IMG/VR virus record: IMGVR_UViG_3300038660_000106
Location: 1-35,082 of that record
Length of the DNA: 35,082 nucleotides
Direction: 5' to 3' (one strand)
DNA from: a virus
Under the pieces are notes generated by a model. That model had not been told where the DNA came from and ran no database searches. It was given only the letters and a program-made list of their open reading frames with translations. Position 1 is the first letter of the stretch. Each line of letters starts with the position of its first letter. Positions 7,988-12,716 of this stretch are shown here, in pieces. Both the position numbers and the translations under genes were made by a program.

Positions 7988-8040
7988 CCAGCCACCATTA
8001 TCGCTCATTTTAATAAGGGGTAATGGATGGCTGGCTTTCT
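7988..8040 (+). terminator. Rho-independent terminator after lysis operon
   Basis: CCAGCCACCATTA (7988-8000) pairs with TAATGGATGGCTGG (8021-8034) with a one-base bulge, followed by CTTTCT. It closes the rightward late operon just before the oppositely oriented cassette block begins. Confidence 0.75.
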
Positions 8041-8068
8041 GTATTATCCGCTGTGAGATAAACAGGTT

Positions 8069-8075
8069 GTTCGAT
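8069..8075 (-). repeat. Terminal attC half-site (R'' only) of last cassette
   Basis: On the minus strand ATCGAAC (8075-8069), followed by AACCTG, is the R''/L'' start of an attC site and exactly complements the GTTCGAT that begins this cassette (8382-8376). No L'/R' half follows before the amidase terminator, so the array's distal end is truncated. Confidence 0.6.
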
Positions 8076-8081
8076 TAAAGA

Positions 8082-8339
8082 TTAGACCGTTAATGATCCT
8101 TCTCTACTCCAAGTGGAGATGAGTTCATTCAATTCGTCCTGTAGAGTCCTCGCACTTTCTATGTTTCTGAATTCCAGAATCAAATCAAACTGACTCTCGT
8201 CCGCTTTTTTATCCCACTCTTTTGGGGTAGAGTTTATAGGCTTGGCTTCATCGATCTTTTTGATGGTTAAGCACTTTGCACCTTCGTGTGTCGTTCCTTG
8301 TTGTGTTTGCAACTTTCCGTTGCCGTATGTTAGTTTCAT
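8082..8339 (-). CDS. Cassette-encoded hypothetical protein (last cassette)
   Basis: 85 residues, start MKLTYGNGKLQTQQG, mixed charge, with a C-terminal amphipathic helix (ESARTLQDELNELISTW). No family recognised. The ATG is preceded by the conserved leader GCTGGCGAGCTACGC (minus strand, 8365-8351). A short upstream frame reading ...RAGELRKKIL ends in a TGA that overlaps this ATG (ATGA), suggesting coupled translation. It is the terminal cassette and ends at an isolated attC half-site. Confidence 0.6.
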   Translation of the reverse strand: MKLTYGNGKLQTQQGTTHEGAKCLTIKKIDEAKPINSTPKEWDKKADESQFDLILEFRNIESARTLQDELNELISTWSREGSLTV

Positions 8340-8375
8340 AATATTTTTTTGCGTAGCTCGCCAGCACGTTTAAAA

Positions 8376-8487
8376 ATCGAACAACGCAGAGCAGCCAACC
8401 GGCTAGGGCGCATCAGTGTTGTTCGTAGTTAGTTGGTTATTGGTTCAGCCGAGTCTTGCGCCGGTGGCTGTCTTGAGGACGTTAGAT
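8376..8487 (-). repeat. attC-like site 1 (112 bp)
   Basis: Minus strand: R'' ATCTAAC (8487-8481), left arm GTCCTCAAGACAGCCACCGG, right arm CCGGTTGGCTGCTCTGCG, R' GTTCGAT (8382-8376). The arms pair imperfectly around a loop rich in ACCAATAACC. Confidence 0.8.
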
Positions 8488-8494
8488 TAAGATG

Positions 8495-8737
8495 TTATCT
8501 CGCTGGGTGCTTTCCATCTTTCCATTGGCCGATCATAGGTCGATTGCTATGTTTTATTATTCTGTGTCTCCAGCAATCACAATCCCAGCACATCTCTTCA
8601 ATGGATTGATACATACCATTAGTGCCCGTGGTGTGCCACTTGTGCTGTCGTGGGAAAAAATGCCTAACAAGCCGAAGCAGCCGACCACTAGGGCGTGATG
8701 GCTGGCAAGGTTGCTCTATGTCTATCTTTTCTTTCAT
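8495..8737 (-). CDS. Cassette-encoded Cys/Trp/His-rich mini-protein
   Basis: 80 residues from the ATG at 8737. That ATG lies inside the upstream attC-like site, so about the first 26 residues are encoded by the recombination site. An internal ATG at 8614 gives a 39-residue protein (MYQSIEEMCWDCDCWRHR...) wholly within the cassette and may be the true product. The core W-D-C-D-C-W-R-H-R suggests a metal-binding knuckle. Its 5' core (GTTAGGC) and 3' core (ATCTAAC) agree only in five of seven bases, unlike most neighbours. Confidence 0.45.
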   Translation of the reverse strand: MKEKIDIEQPCQPSRPSGRLLRLVRHFFPRQHKWHTTGTNGMYQSIEEMCWDCDCWRHRIIKHSNRPMIGQWKDGKHPAR

Positions 8738-8770
8738 ATCTATCGTGGCGGCTGTTCTAAGACGTTAGAT
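8662..8770 (-). repeat. attC-like site 2 (109 bp)
   Basis: Minus strand: R'' ATCTAAC (8770-8764), left arm AGAACAGCCGCCAC, right arm GTGGTCGGCTGCTTCGGC, R' GTTAGGC (8668-8662), a perfect GTTRRRY core. The loop carries an ATG (8737) opening into the next cassette's frame. Confidence 0.82.
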
Positions 8771-8777
8771 TAAAAAT

Positions 8778-8993
8778 TTATGCGCTAATCTTTTTCCCGC
8801 AGTTGTAGCAGTAGTTAAAATTATTCTGCTCAATACCTCCATCGTTAAACTCAAAGTAGACTCCACATGAACTCTGCCATATCCCGTCATCTTCTGTCCA
8901 TGAGCATGTCTGAGGCTCTTTTTTCTTTTTGCTAGACTCTTTCCCTAATATTGAGCTTTTGAGTTTAGTTCCTGTTTCTTGATATATGTCCAT
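8778..8993 (-). CDS. Cassette-encoded zinc-ribbon mini-protein
   Basis: 71 residues from the ATG at 8993 (MDIYQETGTKLK). The frame stays open upstream to a GTG at 9059, but that part is attC sequence plus the shared leader peptide RAGELR. The C-terminal half shows four cysteines in a C-S-W...S-S-C-G-V-Y-F-E-F...Y-C-Y-N-C-G-K-K-I arrangement. This arrangement is common in small phage and integron hypothetical proteins and is expected to bind one zinc. The 5' core GTTAGAT and 3' core ATCTAAC complement exactly. Function unknown. Confidence 0.7.
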   Translation of the reverse strand: MDIYQETGTKLKSSILGKESSKKKKEPQTCSWTEDDGIWQSSCGVYFEFNDGGIEQNNFNYCYNCGKKISA

Positions 8994-9040
8994 AATGTTT
9001 TCGCGTAGCTCGCCAGCACGTTGTTCTAAATTAAATCCAA

Positions 9041-9158
9041 ATCTAACAAGCCGCTGCACCTAACCACCATGGCGCGCTCTCGTCAGTTTTGGTTGTTTGT
9101 TATTTGTTGTGGTGGTCATCGTTGCTGAGTGGTGGCAGGTGAGCTGAGGACGTTCGTT
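9041..9158 (-). repeat. attC-like site 3 (118 bp)
   Basis: Minus strand: R'' AACGAAC (9158-9152), left arm CTCACCTGCCACCAC, right arm GTGGTTAGGTGCAGCGGC, R' GTTAGAT (9047-9041). Its left arm is identical over 26 bp (9129-9154) to site 10 (11511-11536), so the two sites are of one lineage. Confidence 0.85.
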
Positions 9159-9164
9159 TAAAAA

Positions 9165-9404
9165 TTACACCGCTTTAACTATCCCTGAATCTACTGACTC
9201 TTCAAAAGTTTTCAGAACTTCGCAACTTGAAGCTACCTTCACTAACTCAACTTCATCTCCATCACTCAGACATTTCGCCCAGAATAATCCACTGTGACGA
9301 ATCACCACTGAGTTCCATTCATTGTCATTGTGATCAGATTCTATTCTGATGCAGTCACCTTCCTTTATCTCTCTTCCCGTATGGTCTTCTATTTGTGTAT
9401 TCAT
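9165..9404 (-). CDS. Cassette-encoded small beta-protein (YopX-like pattern)
   Basis: 79 residues from the ATG at 9404 (MNTQIEDHTGREIKEGD). A longer frame starts at 9503 inside the attC-like site and would add 33 residues, including the attC-encoded RCCALF. The pattern 'D-x-x-G-R-E-I-x-E-G-D-x-I-R-I...V-V-I-R-H-S-G-L-F-W' resembles small YopX/DUF-type beta proteins of phages. A 24-bp imperfect palindrome (9418-9441) lies just upstream. Its 5' and 3' cores (GTTCGTT, AACGAAC) complement exactly. Confidence 0.6.
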   Translation of the reverse strand: MNTQIEDHTGREIKEGDCIRIESDHNDNEWNSVVIRHSGLFWAKCLSDGDEVELVKVASSCEVLKTFEESVDSGIVKAV

Positions 9405-9417
9405 TTCACCAAAAGTC

Positions 9418-9441
9418 CTCAGCCAATTCAATGACTGAGGT
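9418..9441 (-). promoter_or_regulatory. Palindrome upstream of cassette gene
   Basis: CCTCAG and CTGAGG arms enclose CCAATTCAATGA; the centre is also partly symmetric. It lies 14 bases upstream of the ATG at 9404, so it may act on translation or as a repressor site. Confidence 0.4.
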
Positions 9442-9449
9442 AAATCCAA

Positions 9450-9576
9450 AACGAACAACGCGCAGCACCTAACGCCTACGGCGTGGGAGCTGCGGAGCTT
9501 CATTTTTAGTTAGTATATTATCAGGTTTATTCATGGTTTCTCTCCCCTAGGGGTTGGCTATGCTTGGACGTTCGTT
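9450..9576 (-). repeat. attC-like site 4 (127 bp)
   Basis: Minus strand: R'' AACGAAC (9576-9570), left arm GTCCAAGCATAGCC, right arm GGCGTTAGGTGCTGCGCG, R' GTTCGTT (9456-9450). The loop contains two ATGs (9534 and 9503); the latter is in frame with the next cassette's gene. Confidence 0.78.
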
Positions 9577-9894
9577 TAACACATCATAGAGCATAGAGCA
9601 TAGCACCGCACCCGCCTCTTCTGATATTCTAAAAGATAATAAACTTTCTTTTCCGCCATCTAGTGGTTTATATATTTTTACAAATATGCCTTTTTCATCA
9701 CTATCCTTAACTGGCACTCCTACAGATATTTTACGCCCATCTGGGAATATTTTTGTAGTTGTATCGGTCATCACCTTATCATCACTCTCTAGAGCTAAAG
9801 TGTGGTAAGGGATCGAACAAATCGCATTAGCCGACTCAGACGGCGGCTTTTCGGTTAAGTTTTCGCTTTCTGGCGTATCGTTATTTTCACTCAT
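9547..9894 (-). CDS. Cassette-encoded hypothetical protein spanning two attC sites
   Basis: 115 residues from the ATG at 9894. Residues 1 to about 27 (MSENNDTPESENLTEKPPSE...) are encoded by attC-like site 5. The last dozen (NERPSIANP) are encoded by the R''/L'' part of site 4. An internal ATG at 9771 (MTDTTTKIFPDGRK) would start within the cassette. The core is a beta-rich domain (KISVGVPVKDSDEKGIFVKIYKP) followed by a helix. No family recognised. The N-terminal S-E-S-A-N-x-x-C is shared with the neighbouring cassette gene at 9945. Confidence 0.6.
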   Translation of the reverse strand: MSENNDTPESENLTEKPPSESANAICSIPYHTLALESDDKVMTDTTTKIFPDGRKISVGVPVKDSDEKGIFVKIYKPLDGGKESLLSFRISEEAGAVLCSMLYDVLNERPSIANP

Positions 9895-9950
9895 AATTTT
9901 ATTTAATGGTTATTCTATGCCGTCTAATCGGCTATGCTACTACGTTATGC
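9812..9950 (-). repeat. attC-like site 5 (139 bp)
   Basis: Minus strand: R'' GCATAAC (9950-9944), left arm GCATAGCCGATTAGACGGC, right arm GCCGTCTGAGTCGGCTAATG, R' GTTCGAT (9818-9812). The arms pair over about 18 bases with bulges. The 50-base loop holds the ATG at 9894. Confidence 0.83.
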
Positions 9951-10229
9951 TAAAATATCCACCTTCATCCTCTTCATCCATTCATCGCTACAATATCCAT
10001 TACTCAATGGATGATCTGCACCCCTAGCGTAAATCATGAGTAACGCTTCTTTTTGAGTTAGCATCACCGCCTCATCACCTGTGTATTCACAGGCTGAGTT
10101 TAAGCAATATTCCCCGTCGTATAAGCCCCAAAAGCAATTAGGGCAACGCCTACTAGCATAACAACGCGTATTAGCCGACTCAGACGGCGCGTTTTCCGTG
10201 GAGATTTCTTTAGGTTTTTCAGTATTCAT
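9945..10229 (-). CDS. Cassette-encoded zinc-ribbon protein with attC-encoded start
   Basis: 94 residues. The only ATG upstream of the zinc-ribbon is at 10229, inside attC-like site 6, so the first ~22 residues (MNTEKPKEISTENAPSESAN) come from the recombination site. Then RRCPNCFWGLYDGEYC-x4-C forms a Cys-rich ribbon, followed by a helical C-terminus (EALLMIYARG). The TAA stop lies within the R'' core. The 5' core GTTATGC and 3' core GCATAAC are exact complements. Function unknown; nucleic-acid or protein binding is typical of such ribbons. Confidence 0.65.
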   Translation of the reverse strand: MNTEKPKEISTENAPSESANTRCYASRRCPNCFWGLYDGEYCLNSACEYTGDEAVMLTQKEALLMIYARGADHPLSNGYCSDEWMKRMKVDILA

Positions 10230-10270
10230 AAGTTATTCAATGCTTAAGGTGTGAGACGGCTATGCTAAGC
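10156..10270 (-). repeat. attC-like site 6 (about 115 bp, degenerate R'')
   Basis: Minus strand: left side AGCATAGCCGTCTCAC, right arm CGCCGTCTGAGTCGGCTAA, R' GTTATGC (10162-10156). The R'' side reads GCTTAGC instead of an NNNNAAC core, so the site may be weakened. The right arm matches site 5. Confidence 0.7.
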
Positions 10271-10441
10271 ATACCAGAATCTTACTCTTTCTTTAGCGTT
10301 CTCAAAAGACTGAGCTATTTCAGCATCTCCAGTGGATTTCAAATACTCAAGTAATATCTCATCAGCTCTTGCGTGTAGAATCTCTTGATCTCCTTTAGAA
10401 TCCATAGATTCCAACTCTTTTATCGCTTCTTTTTTATTCAT
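10265..10441 (-). CDS. Small conserved phage/integron protein (58 aa)
   Basis: Starts ATG at 10441 and ends TAG at 10267-10265: MNKKEAIKELESMDSKGD, then EILHARADEILLEYLKSTGDAEIAQSFENA and a C-terminal FWYA. Highly helical. The pattern H-x-x-A-D-x-I-L-L-x-x-L...A-x-x-x-W-Y-A is one I recognise from many tiny uncharacterised proteins in phages and cassette arrays. Its ATG overlaps the TGA of the upstream gene (ATGA). The 5' side lacks a recognisable R' core, so it may have entered by another route or lost half an attC. Confidence 0.75.
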   Translation of the reverse strand: MNKKEAIKELESMDSKGDQEILHARADEILLEYLKSTGDAEIAQSFENAKERVRFWYA

Positions 10442-10833
10442 AATTTTTCGTTGTTATTCGTGCGGCTATGCTTAGCGTTCGACAGAGAATGAAGAGCGTC
10501 GTCCTGGACATAGCGCTCAGTTTGGCCGGTGAAGGTCATCCCGGCCTCGTCTAGCAGACCGCAATAACCCTCCATGATTCCCGCCACACTTCCCGATTCT
10601 TCTTCCTTCAGGTTGTATCCCTTCAGCATTTCCCGAGCTGCATTCATTGGAACGGCGAGCCACGGATCATCTTCCATGTGCGGGGCGTGATGAGTCTGAA
10701 TGTCGGCGGCTTTTAACGCGGTAAGGCGCGGCGAGTCCAGCGCGACCGAATCCAAGTCGAACAAGGCATCGCAGCCAATGCCTACCGCGTTGGAGTCGGT
10801 GGCGAGGGCGGAGCTATTTGGCGCGGTAGTCAT
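10438..10833 (-). CDS. GC-rich cassette-encoded hypothetical protein with attC-encoded ends
   Basis: 131 residues. The ATG at 10833 is in attC-like site 8, so residues 1 to about 26 (MTTAPNSSALATDSNAVGIG...) are encoded by the site. The last 14 (NAKHSRTNNNEKL) run through the half-site at 10477-10441. Without the attC start the first ATG would be at MEDDPWLAVPM. The body has two helices (MNAAREMLKGYN, VAGIMEGYCGLLDEAG) and ends LDEAGMTFTGQTERY. The DNA is clearly more GC-rich than neighbouring cassettes, suggesting a different source. Cores GTTCGAC and GTCGAAC complement exactly. Confidence 0.6.
   Translation of the reverse strand: MTTAPNSSALATDSNAVGIGCDALFDLDSVALDSPRLTALKAADIQTHHAPHMEDDPWLAVPMNAAREMLKGYNLKEEESGSVAGIMEGYCGLLDEAGMTFTGQTERYVQDDALHSLSNAKHSRTNNNEKL
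10441..10483 (-). repeat. attC-like half-site 7 (R'' and L'' only)
   Basis: Minus strand: R'' GTCGAAC (10483-10477) then GCTAAGCATAGCCGCAC, but no L'/R' partner follows before the next gene's ATG. The segment CTWAGCATAGCCG is shared with site 6, consistent with a deletion or recombination between arms. Confidence 0.6.
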
Positions 10834-10854
10834 GGCTGGATTTGGACGTTCGCC
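10756..10854 (-). repeat. attC-like site 8 (99 bp)
   Basis: Minus strand: R'' GGCGAAC (10854-10848), left arm CCAGCCATGACTACCGCG, right arm CGCGGTAGGCATTGGCTG, R' GTTCGAC (10762-10756). The arms pair almost perfectly (CTACCGCG with CGCGGTAG; CAGCC with GGCTG). The next gene's ATG (10833) is in the left arm. Confidence 0.87.
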
Positions 10855-11096
10855 TAAAAGTTAGACCCTATTTCGTTTCTCAAAAACTCGCTAGCTTTTT
10901 TTACTACACTAGCATCAAAGAAAAACTCGACCTTGTCTAATATTTCGCTCCATTTGCATTCTTGCGTATTGCTGACAAACGCGGCATGACTTAGTAATCG
11001 GGCGCATAATCTTTCTTGACTTGATAAAGGCGAAAAACACGCAGTTGCTGGATCATCTACGGCTAAGGTCGGTTCAGTGTTTTTAGTTTCATTCAT
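10854..11096 (-). CDS. Cassette-encoded hypothetical protein whose only ATG is in the upstream attC
   Basis: 80 residues from the ATG at 11096 in the loop of attC-like site 9. No other ATG exists anywhere in the frame, so if this gene is translated from ATG it must begin in the recombination site of the preceding cassette. The attC part encodes MNETKNTEPTLAVDDPATAC. The cassette part is helical (SSQERLCARLLSHAAF, then SEILDKVEFFFDASVVKKASEFLRNEIG). The stop TAG overlaps the R'' core. No family recognised. The 3' core GGCGAAC matches the 5' sequence except for a T-run insertion there. Confidence 0.55.
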   Translation of the reverse strand: MNETKNTEPTLAVDDPATACFSPLSSQERLCARLLSHAAFVSNTQECKWSEILDKVEFFFDASVVKKASEFLRNEIGSNF

Positions 11097-11160
11097 AATA
11101 TTTTTTTAGTTTTTAAGTTTAATGAGCTGCCCGATGACAGCAATGCTAAGGACGTTCTGC
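11029..11160 (-). repeat. attC-like site 9 (about 130 bp)
   Basis: Minus strand: R'' GCAGAAC (11160-11154), left arm GCATTGCTGTCATCGGGC, right arm GATGATCCAGCAACTGCG, R' GTTTTTCGCC (11038-11029), which looks like GTTCGCC with three extra Ts. The loop carries the ATG at 11096. Confidence 0.75.
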
Positions 11161-11166
11161 TAAAAA

Positions 11167-11373
11167 TTAATAATCTCCCCCCATCACTGCTCGCAGGTTA
11201 GTATTTAATCCATCCCTTAACTGTTTCGCTTGCAAAACAGTTAAACCTAATACCCCAACGTCTCCAATTACAATGTTGATAACATGATTAACTTCACTTC
11301 CGTAACTAGGCTTGCCTACTTGGGTATAAATAGATTCTTGACCATTCTCTTTTAAATTTATTCTCGTTTTCAT
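11167..11373 (-). CDS. Cassette-encoded hypothetical protein
   Basis: 68 residues from the ATG at 11373 (MKTRINLKENGQESIYTQ). Upstream of it the frame is open through the shared leader (LAGELRDKL) and the attC to a GTG at 11445. Beta-rich, with a central hydrophobic stretch (HVINIVIGDVGVLGLTVLQAKQLRDGL) that ends in a helix. No family recognised. The 5' core GTTCTGC and 3' core GCAGAAC are exact complements, so it is a textbook cassette. Confidence 0.62.
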   Translation of the reverse strand: MKTRINLKENGQESIYTQVGKPSYGSEVNHVINIVIGDVGVLGLTVLQAKQLRDGLNTNLRAVMGGDY

Positions 11374-11415
11374 AAGTTTGTCGCGTAGCTCGCCAGCTAA
11401 ATAGTTAATAAAAAT

Positions 11416-11540
11416 GCAGAACAACGCGCTGCACCTAACCACCACGGCTGAGGTCGGCGAAGCTTGTCGTATATTGTTATGTTATTGGTTTATTCACGTC
11501 TTCTGATGTTGTGGTGGCAGGTGAGCTGAGGACGTTATGT
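11416..11540 (-). repeat. attC-like site 10 (125 bp)
   Basis: Minus strand: R'' ACATAAC (11540-11534), left arm CTCACCTGCCACCAC, right arm GTGGTTAGGTGCAGCGCG, R' GTTCTGC (11422-11416). Nearly the same as site 3 in both arms but with a different loop. Confidence 0.85.
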
Positions 11541-11875
11541 TAAAGAGTCCGATAGTTCTGAGCCGCCGTGATTACGGTGGAGCTACCGCGCTGTTCGGTC
11601 GTCAATTCGACAGGGTATAGTTCCATGATTGGCTTTCCGTCCAGAGTCAGTGTTTCTTTCGGAGCGTTACGCAATCGAACTATTCCGAGCCGTCCCTTTA
11701 ATTCAGCGATATTCCATCCATCACCTATTGATGAGGTGATAGCCTCGGCTATGGACTTGTCTGTCTTTTCAGCCATCCCCTGTGCCAAAGATTCATAACA
11801 AGCCGCAATAGTCAACCGCCTTGGGCTGGCTTCCACGGAGTTTTCTGGAGGTAAGTTTTCTATTGGTGTTTTCAT
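11540..11875 (-). CDS. Cassette-encoded hypothetical protein with attC-encoded start
   Basis: 111 residues from the ATG at 11875 in attC-like site 11; residues 1-26 are site-encoded (MKTPIENLPPENSVEASPRR...). The alternative ATG gives MAEKTDKSIAEAI within the cassette. The body has a helix (KSIAEAITSSI), a GDGWNIAELKGRLGIVRLRN segment and a beta-rich C-terminus (LTLDGKPIMELYPVEL). No family recognised. The 3' core ACATAAC matches the 5' core GTTATGA in six of seven bases. Confidence 0.6.
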   Translation of the reverse strand: MKTPIENLPPENSVEASPRRLTIAACYESLAQGMAEKTDKSIAEAITSSIGDGWNIAELKGRLGIVRLRNAPKETLTLDGKPIMELYPVELTTEQRGSSTVITAAQNYRTL

Positions 11876-11915
11876 ATCTTTTCTTGGTCGGCGGCTATGC
11901 TACGGCGATATACTA
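11793..11915 (-). repeat. attC-like site 11 (about 120 bp, degenerate R'')
   Basis: Minus strand: left side CGCCGTAGCATAGCCGCC, right arm AGGCGGTTGACTATTGCGGC, R' GTTATGA (11799-11793). The R'' side is not a clear NNNNAAC. The loop carries the ATG at 11875. Confidence 0.7.
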
Positions 11916-12035
11916 GAAGAGCTTCTTCTTGCTTCTACTCCTTTCATTCGGGCGATATATACCATTAGCAGGTATTATTACTTTTTTCCAGCCGTAGCTT
12001 CTATTCTTTTTTCTTTCTTCCTCTGTTTCGTTCAT
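11913..12035 (-). CDS. Short basic cassette-encoded protein (first in array)
   Basis: 40 residues, MNETEEERKKNRSYGWKK then VIIPANGIYRPNERSRSKKKLF. Very basic, with no cysteines. It is the promoter-proximal gene of the minus-strand block, 33 bases after the predicted transcription start region. Coding status is supported by position and the AGATATG start context seen in other cassette genes; function unknown. Confidence 0.5.
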   Translation of the reverse strand: MNETEEERKKNRSYGWKKVIIPANGIYRPNERSRSKKKLF

Positions 12036-12074
12036 ATCTGTTTTAATAATTGGTTAGTTGCTTGGTATAAAAAA

Positions 12075-12103
12075 CAAATACCTAATGTATCCTATTTTGT
12101 CAA
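12075..12103 (-). promoter_or_regulatory. Candidate promoter for the cassette array
   Basis: On the minus strand TTGACA (12103-12098, perfect -35) is followed after 17 bases by TATTTG (12080-12075, poor -10). It lies in the AT-rich divergent gap upstream of the first cassette gene, where an integron Pc-like promoter would be expected. Confidence 0.45.
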
Positions 12104-12164
12104 ATTTAAAATAAATAAAAATAATATTTGCCATAAATAATTAAATGTGTAACTTGGTGACGAA

Positions 12165-12314
12165 ATGAAAACACTATACGTCCAAGACGACGACCACAAG
12201 AAGGTCAAGACTGCCGCAGCGAAGAGTAGGTTGACGATGAGCGAGACAGTAAGCGCACTTATTAGAGCTGGATTGAAGCAAGTCCGAGAAGGTAAGCTCA
12301 AGCTAACTAAATAA
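12165..12314 (+). CDS. Ribbon-helix-helix (CopG/Arc-like) regulator
   Basis: 49 residues: MKTLYVQDDDHKKVKTAAAK, then SRLTMSETVSALIRAGLKQV and a basic tail. One N-terminal strand (KTLYVQ), then helix-turn-helix with the typical 'M-S-E-T-V-S-A-L-I-R-A-G-L' second helix, as in CopG-family DNA-binding dimers. It stands alone at the start of the early rightward region, beside the divergent promoter of the cassette block. It may repress either or both directions. Confidence 0.7.
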   Translation: MKTLYVQDDDHKKVKTAAAKSRLTMSETVSALIRAGLKQVREGKLKLTK

Positions 12315-12347
12315 AAACAAACAAAATCCAACATAAATTTATATAAT

Positions 12348-12716
12348 ATGACAGACCCACAAAACGAGGTTTTAACCCTCACACTTACACCAGTTGACCT
12401 ACTTGTCATCGAATACGACAAAGGCGAAAGATGCGGTAACGAATGCCTATCTTTCCACGTTCAAAATAAGCGCGGAGGCAAGTTCACTCACATCAGCTCT
12501 GAAGAGTTGATACCGATTATTACCACCTACTCGCCGCATCTGACGATTCGCCAGGTAGTAGCTGAGACCATCGCAATCATGACTTACGTTAGCAGATGGC
12601 TACAGACTTGCGAGAAACCTTTCCAAGAGGAAGCGAGTTATGAGTCTAAGGAGCGAATCAGATACGACCACATGGACGTTAAAGAGGCGATCGAGAACGA
12701 AAGGAGCGCAGTATGA
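12348..12716 (+). CDS. Early-region hypothetical protein
   Basis: 122 residues, start MTDPQNEVLTLTLTPVDLLV. An N-terminal beta part with C-G-N-E-C (residues 30-34), then helices (TIRQVVAETIAIMTYVSRWLQ) and an acidic/basic C-terminus. Its TGA overlaps the next ATG (ATGA). No family recognised. It lies in a block of small early genes before the recombination operon. Confidence 0.6.
   Translation: MTDPQNEVLTLTLTPVDLLVIEYDKGERCGNECLSFHVQNKRGGKFTHISSEELIPIITTYSPHLTIRQVVAETIAIMTYVSRWLQTCEKPFQEEASYESKERIRYDHMDVKEAIENERSAV

Larger units (their letters stand above)
8069..12070 (-). mobile_element. Integron-type gene cassette array without integrase (CALIN-like) inside a phage genome
   Basis: About eleven small ORFs on the minus strand are each followed by a 99-139 bp imperfect palindrome with the layout of integron attC sites: R''-L''-loop-L'-R'. 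The cores are GTT(A/C)NNN (R') and the complementary NNN(T/G)AAC (R''). For seven cassettes (8082, 8778, 9165, 9945, 10438, 11167, plus 8082's terminal half-site counted with its cassette; 10854 and 11540 nearly so) the 3' core is the reverse complement of the cassette's own 5' core, as circular-cassette integration predicts. All genes run opposite to the flanking phage genes. No integron integrase or attI is seen in the window. The call is from sequence structure; phage mobility of the cassettes is inference. Confidence 0.8.

Noticed and set aside
7988-8040. Amidase terminator as the missing half of the terminal attC
   Set aside because: No GTT(A/C)NNN core and no pairing with AACCTG; it works as a plain terminator.
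8069-12070. CRISPR array
   Set aside because: Spaced palindromes are about 100-140 bp, differ from each other, and enclose genes; there are no short identical repeats with unique 30-40 bp spacers and no cas genes.
8069-12070. MITE or REP-type repeat cluster
   Set aside because: Not excluded, but the own-core complementarity of 7-bp ends and L/R arm structure fit attC better than simple transposable repeats.
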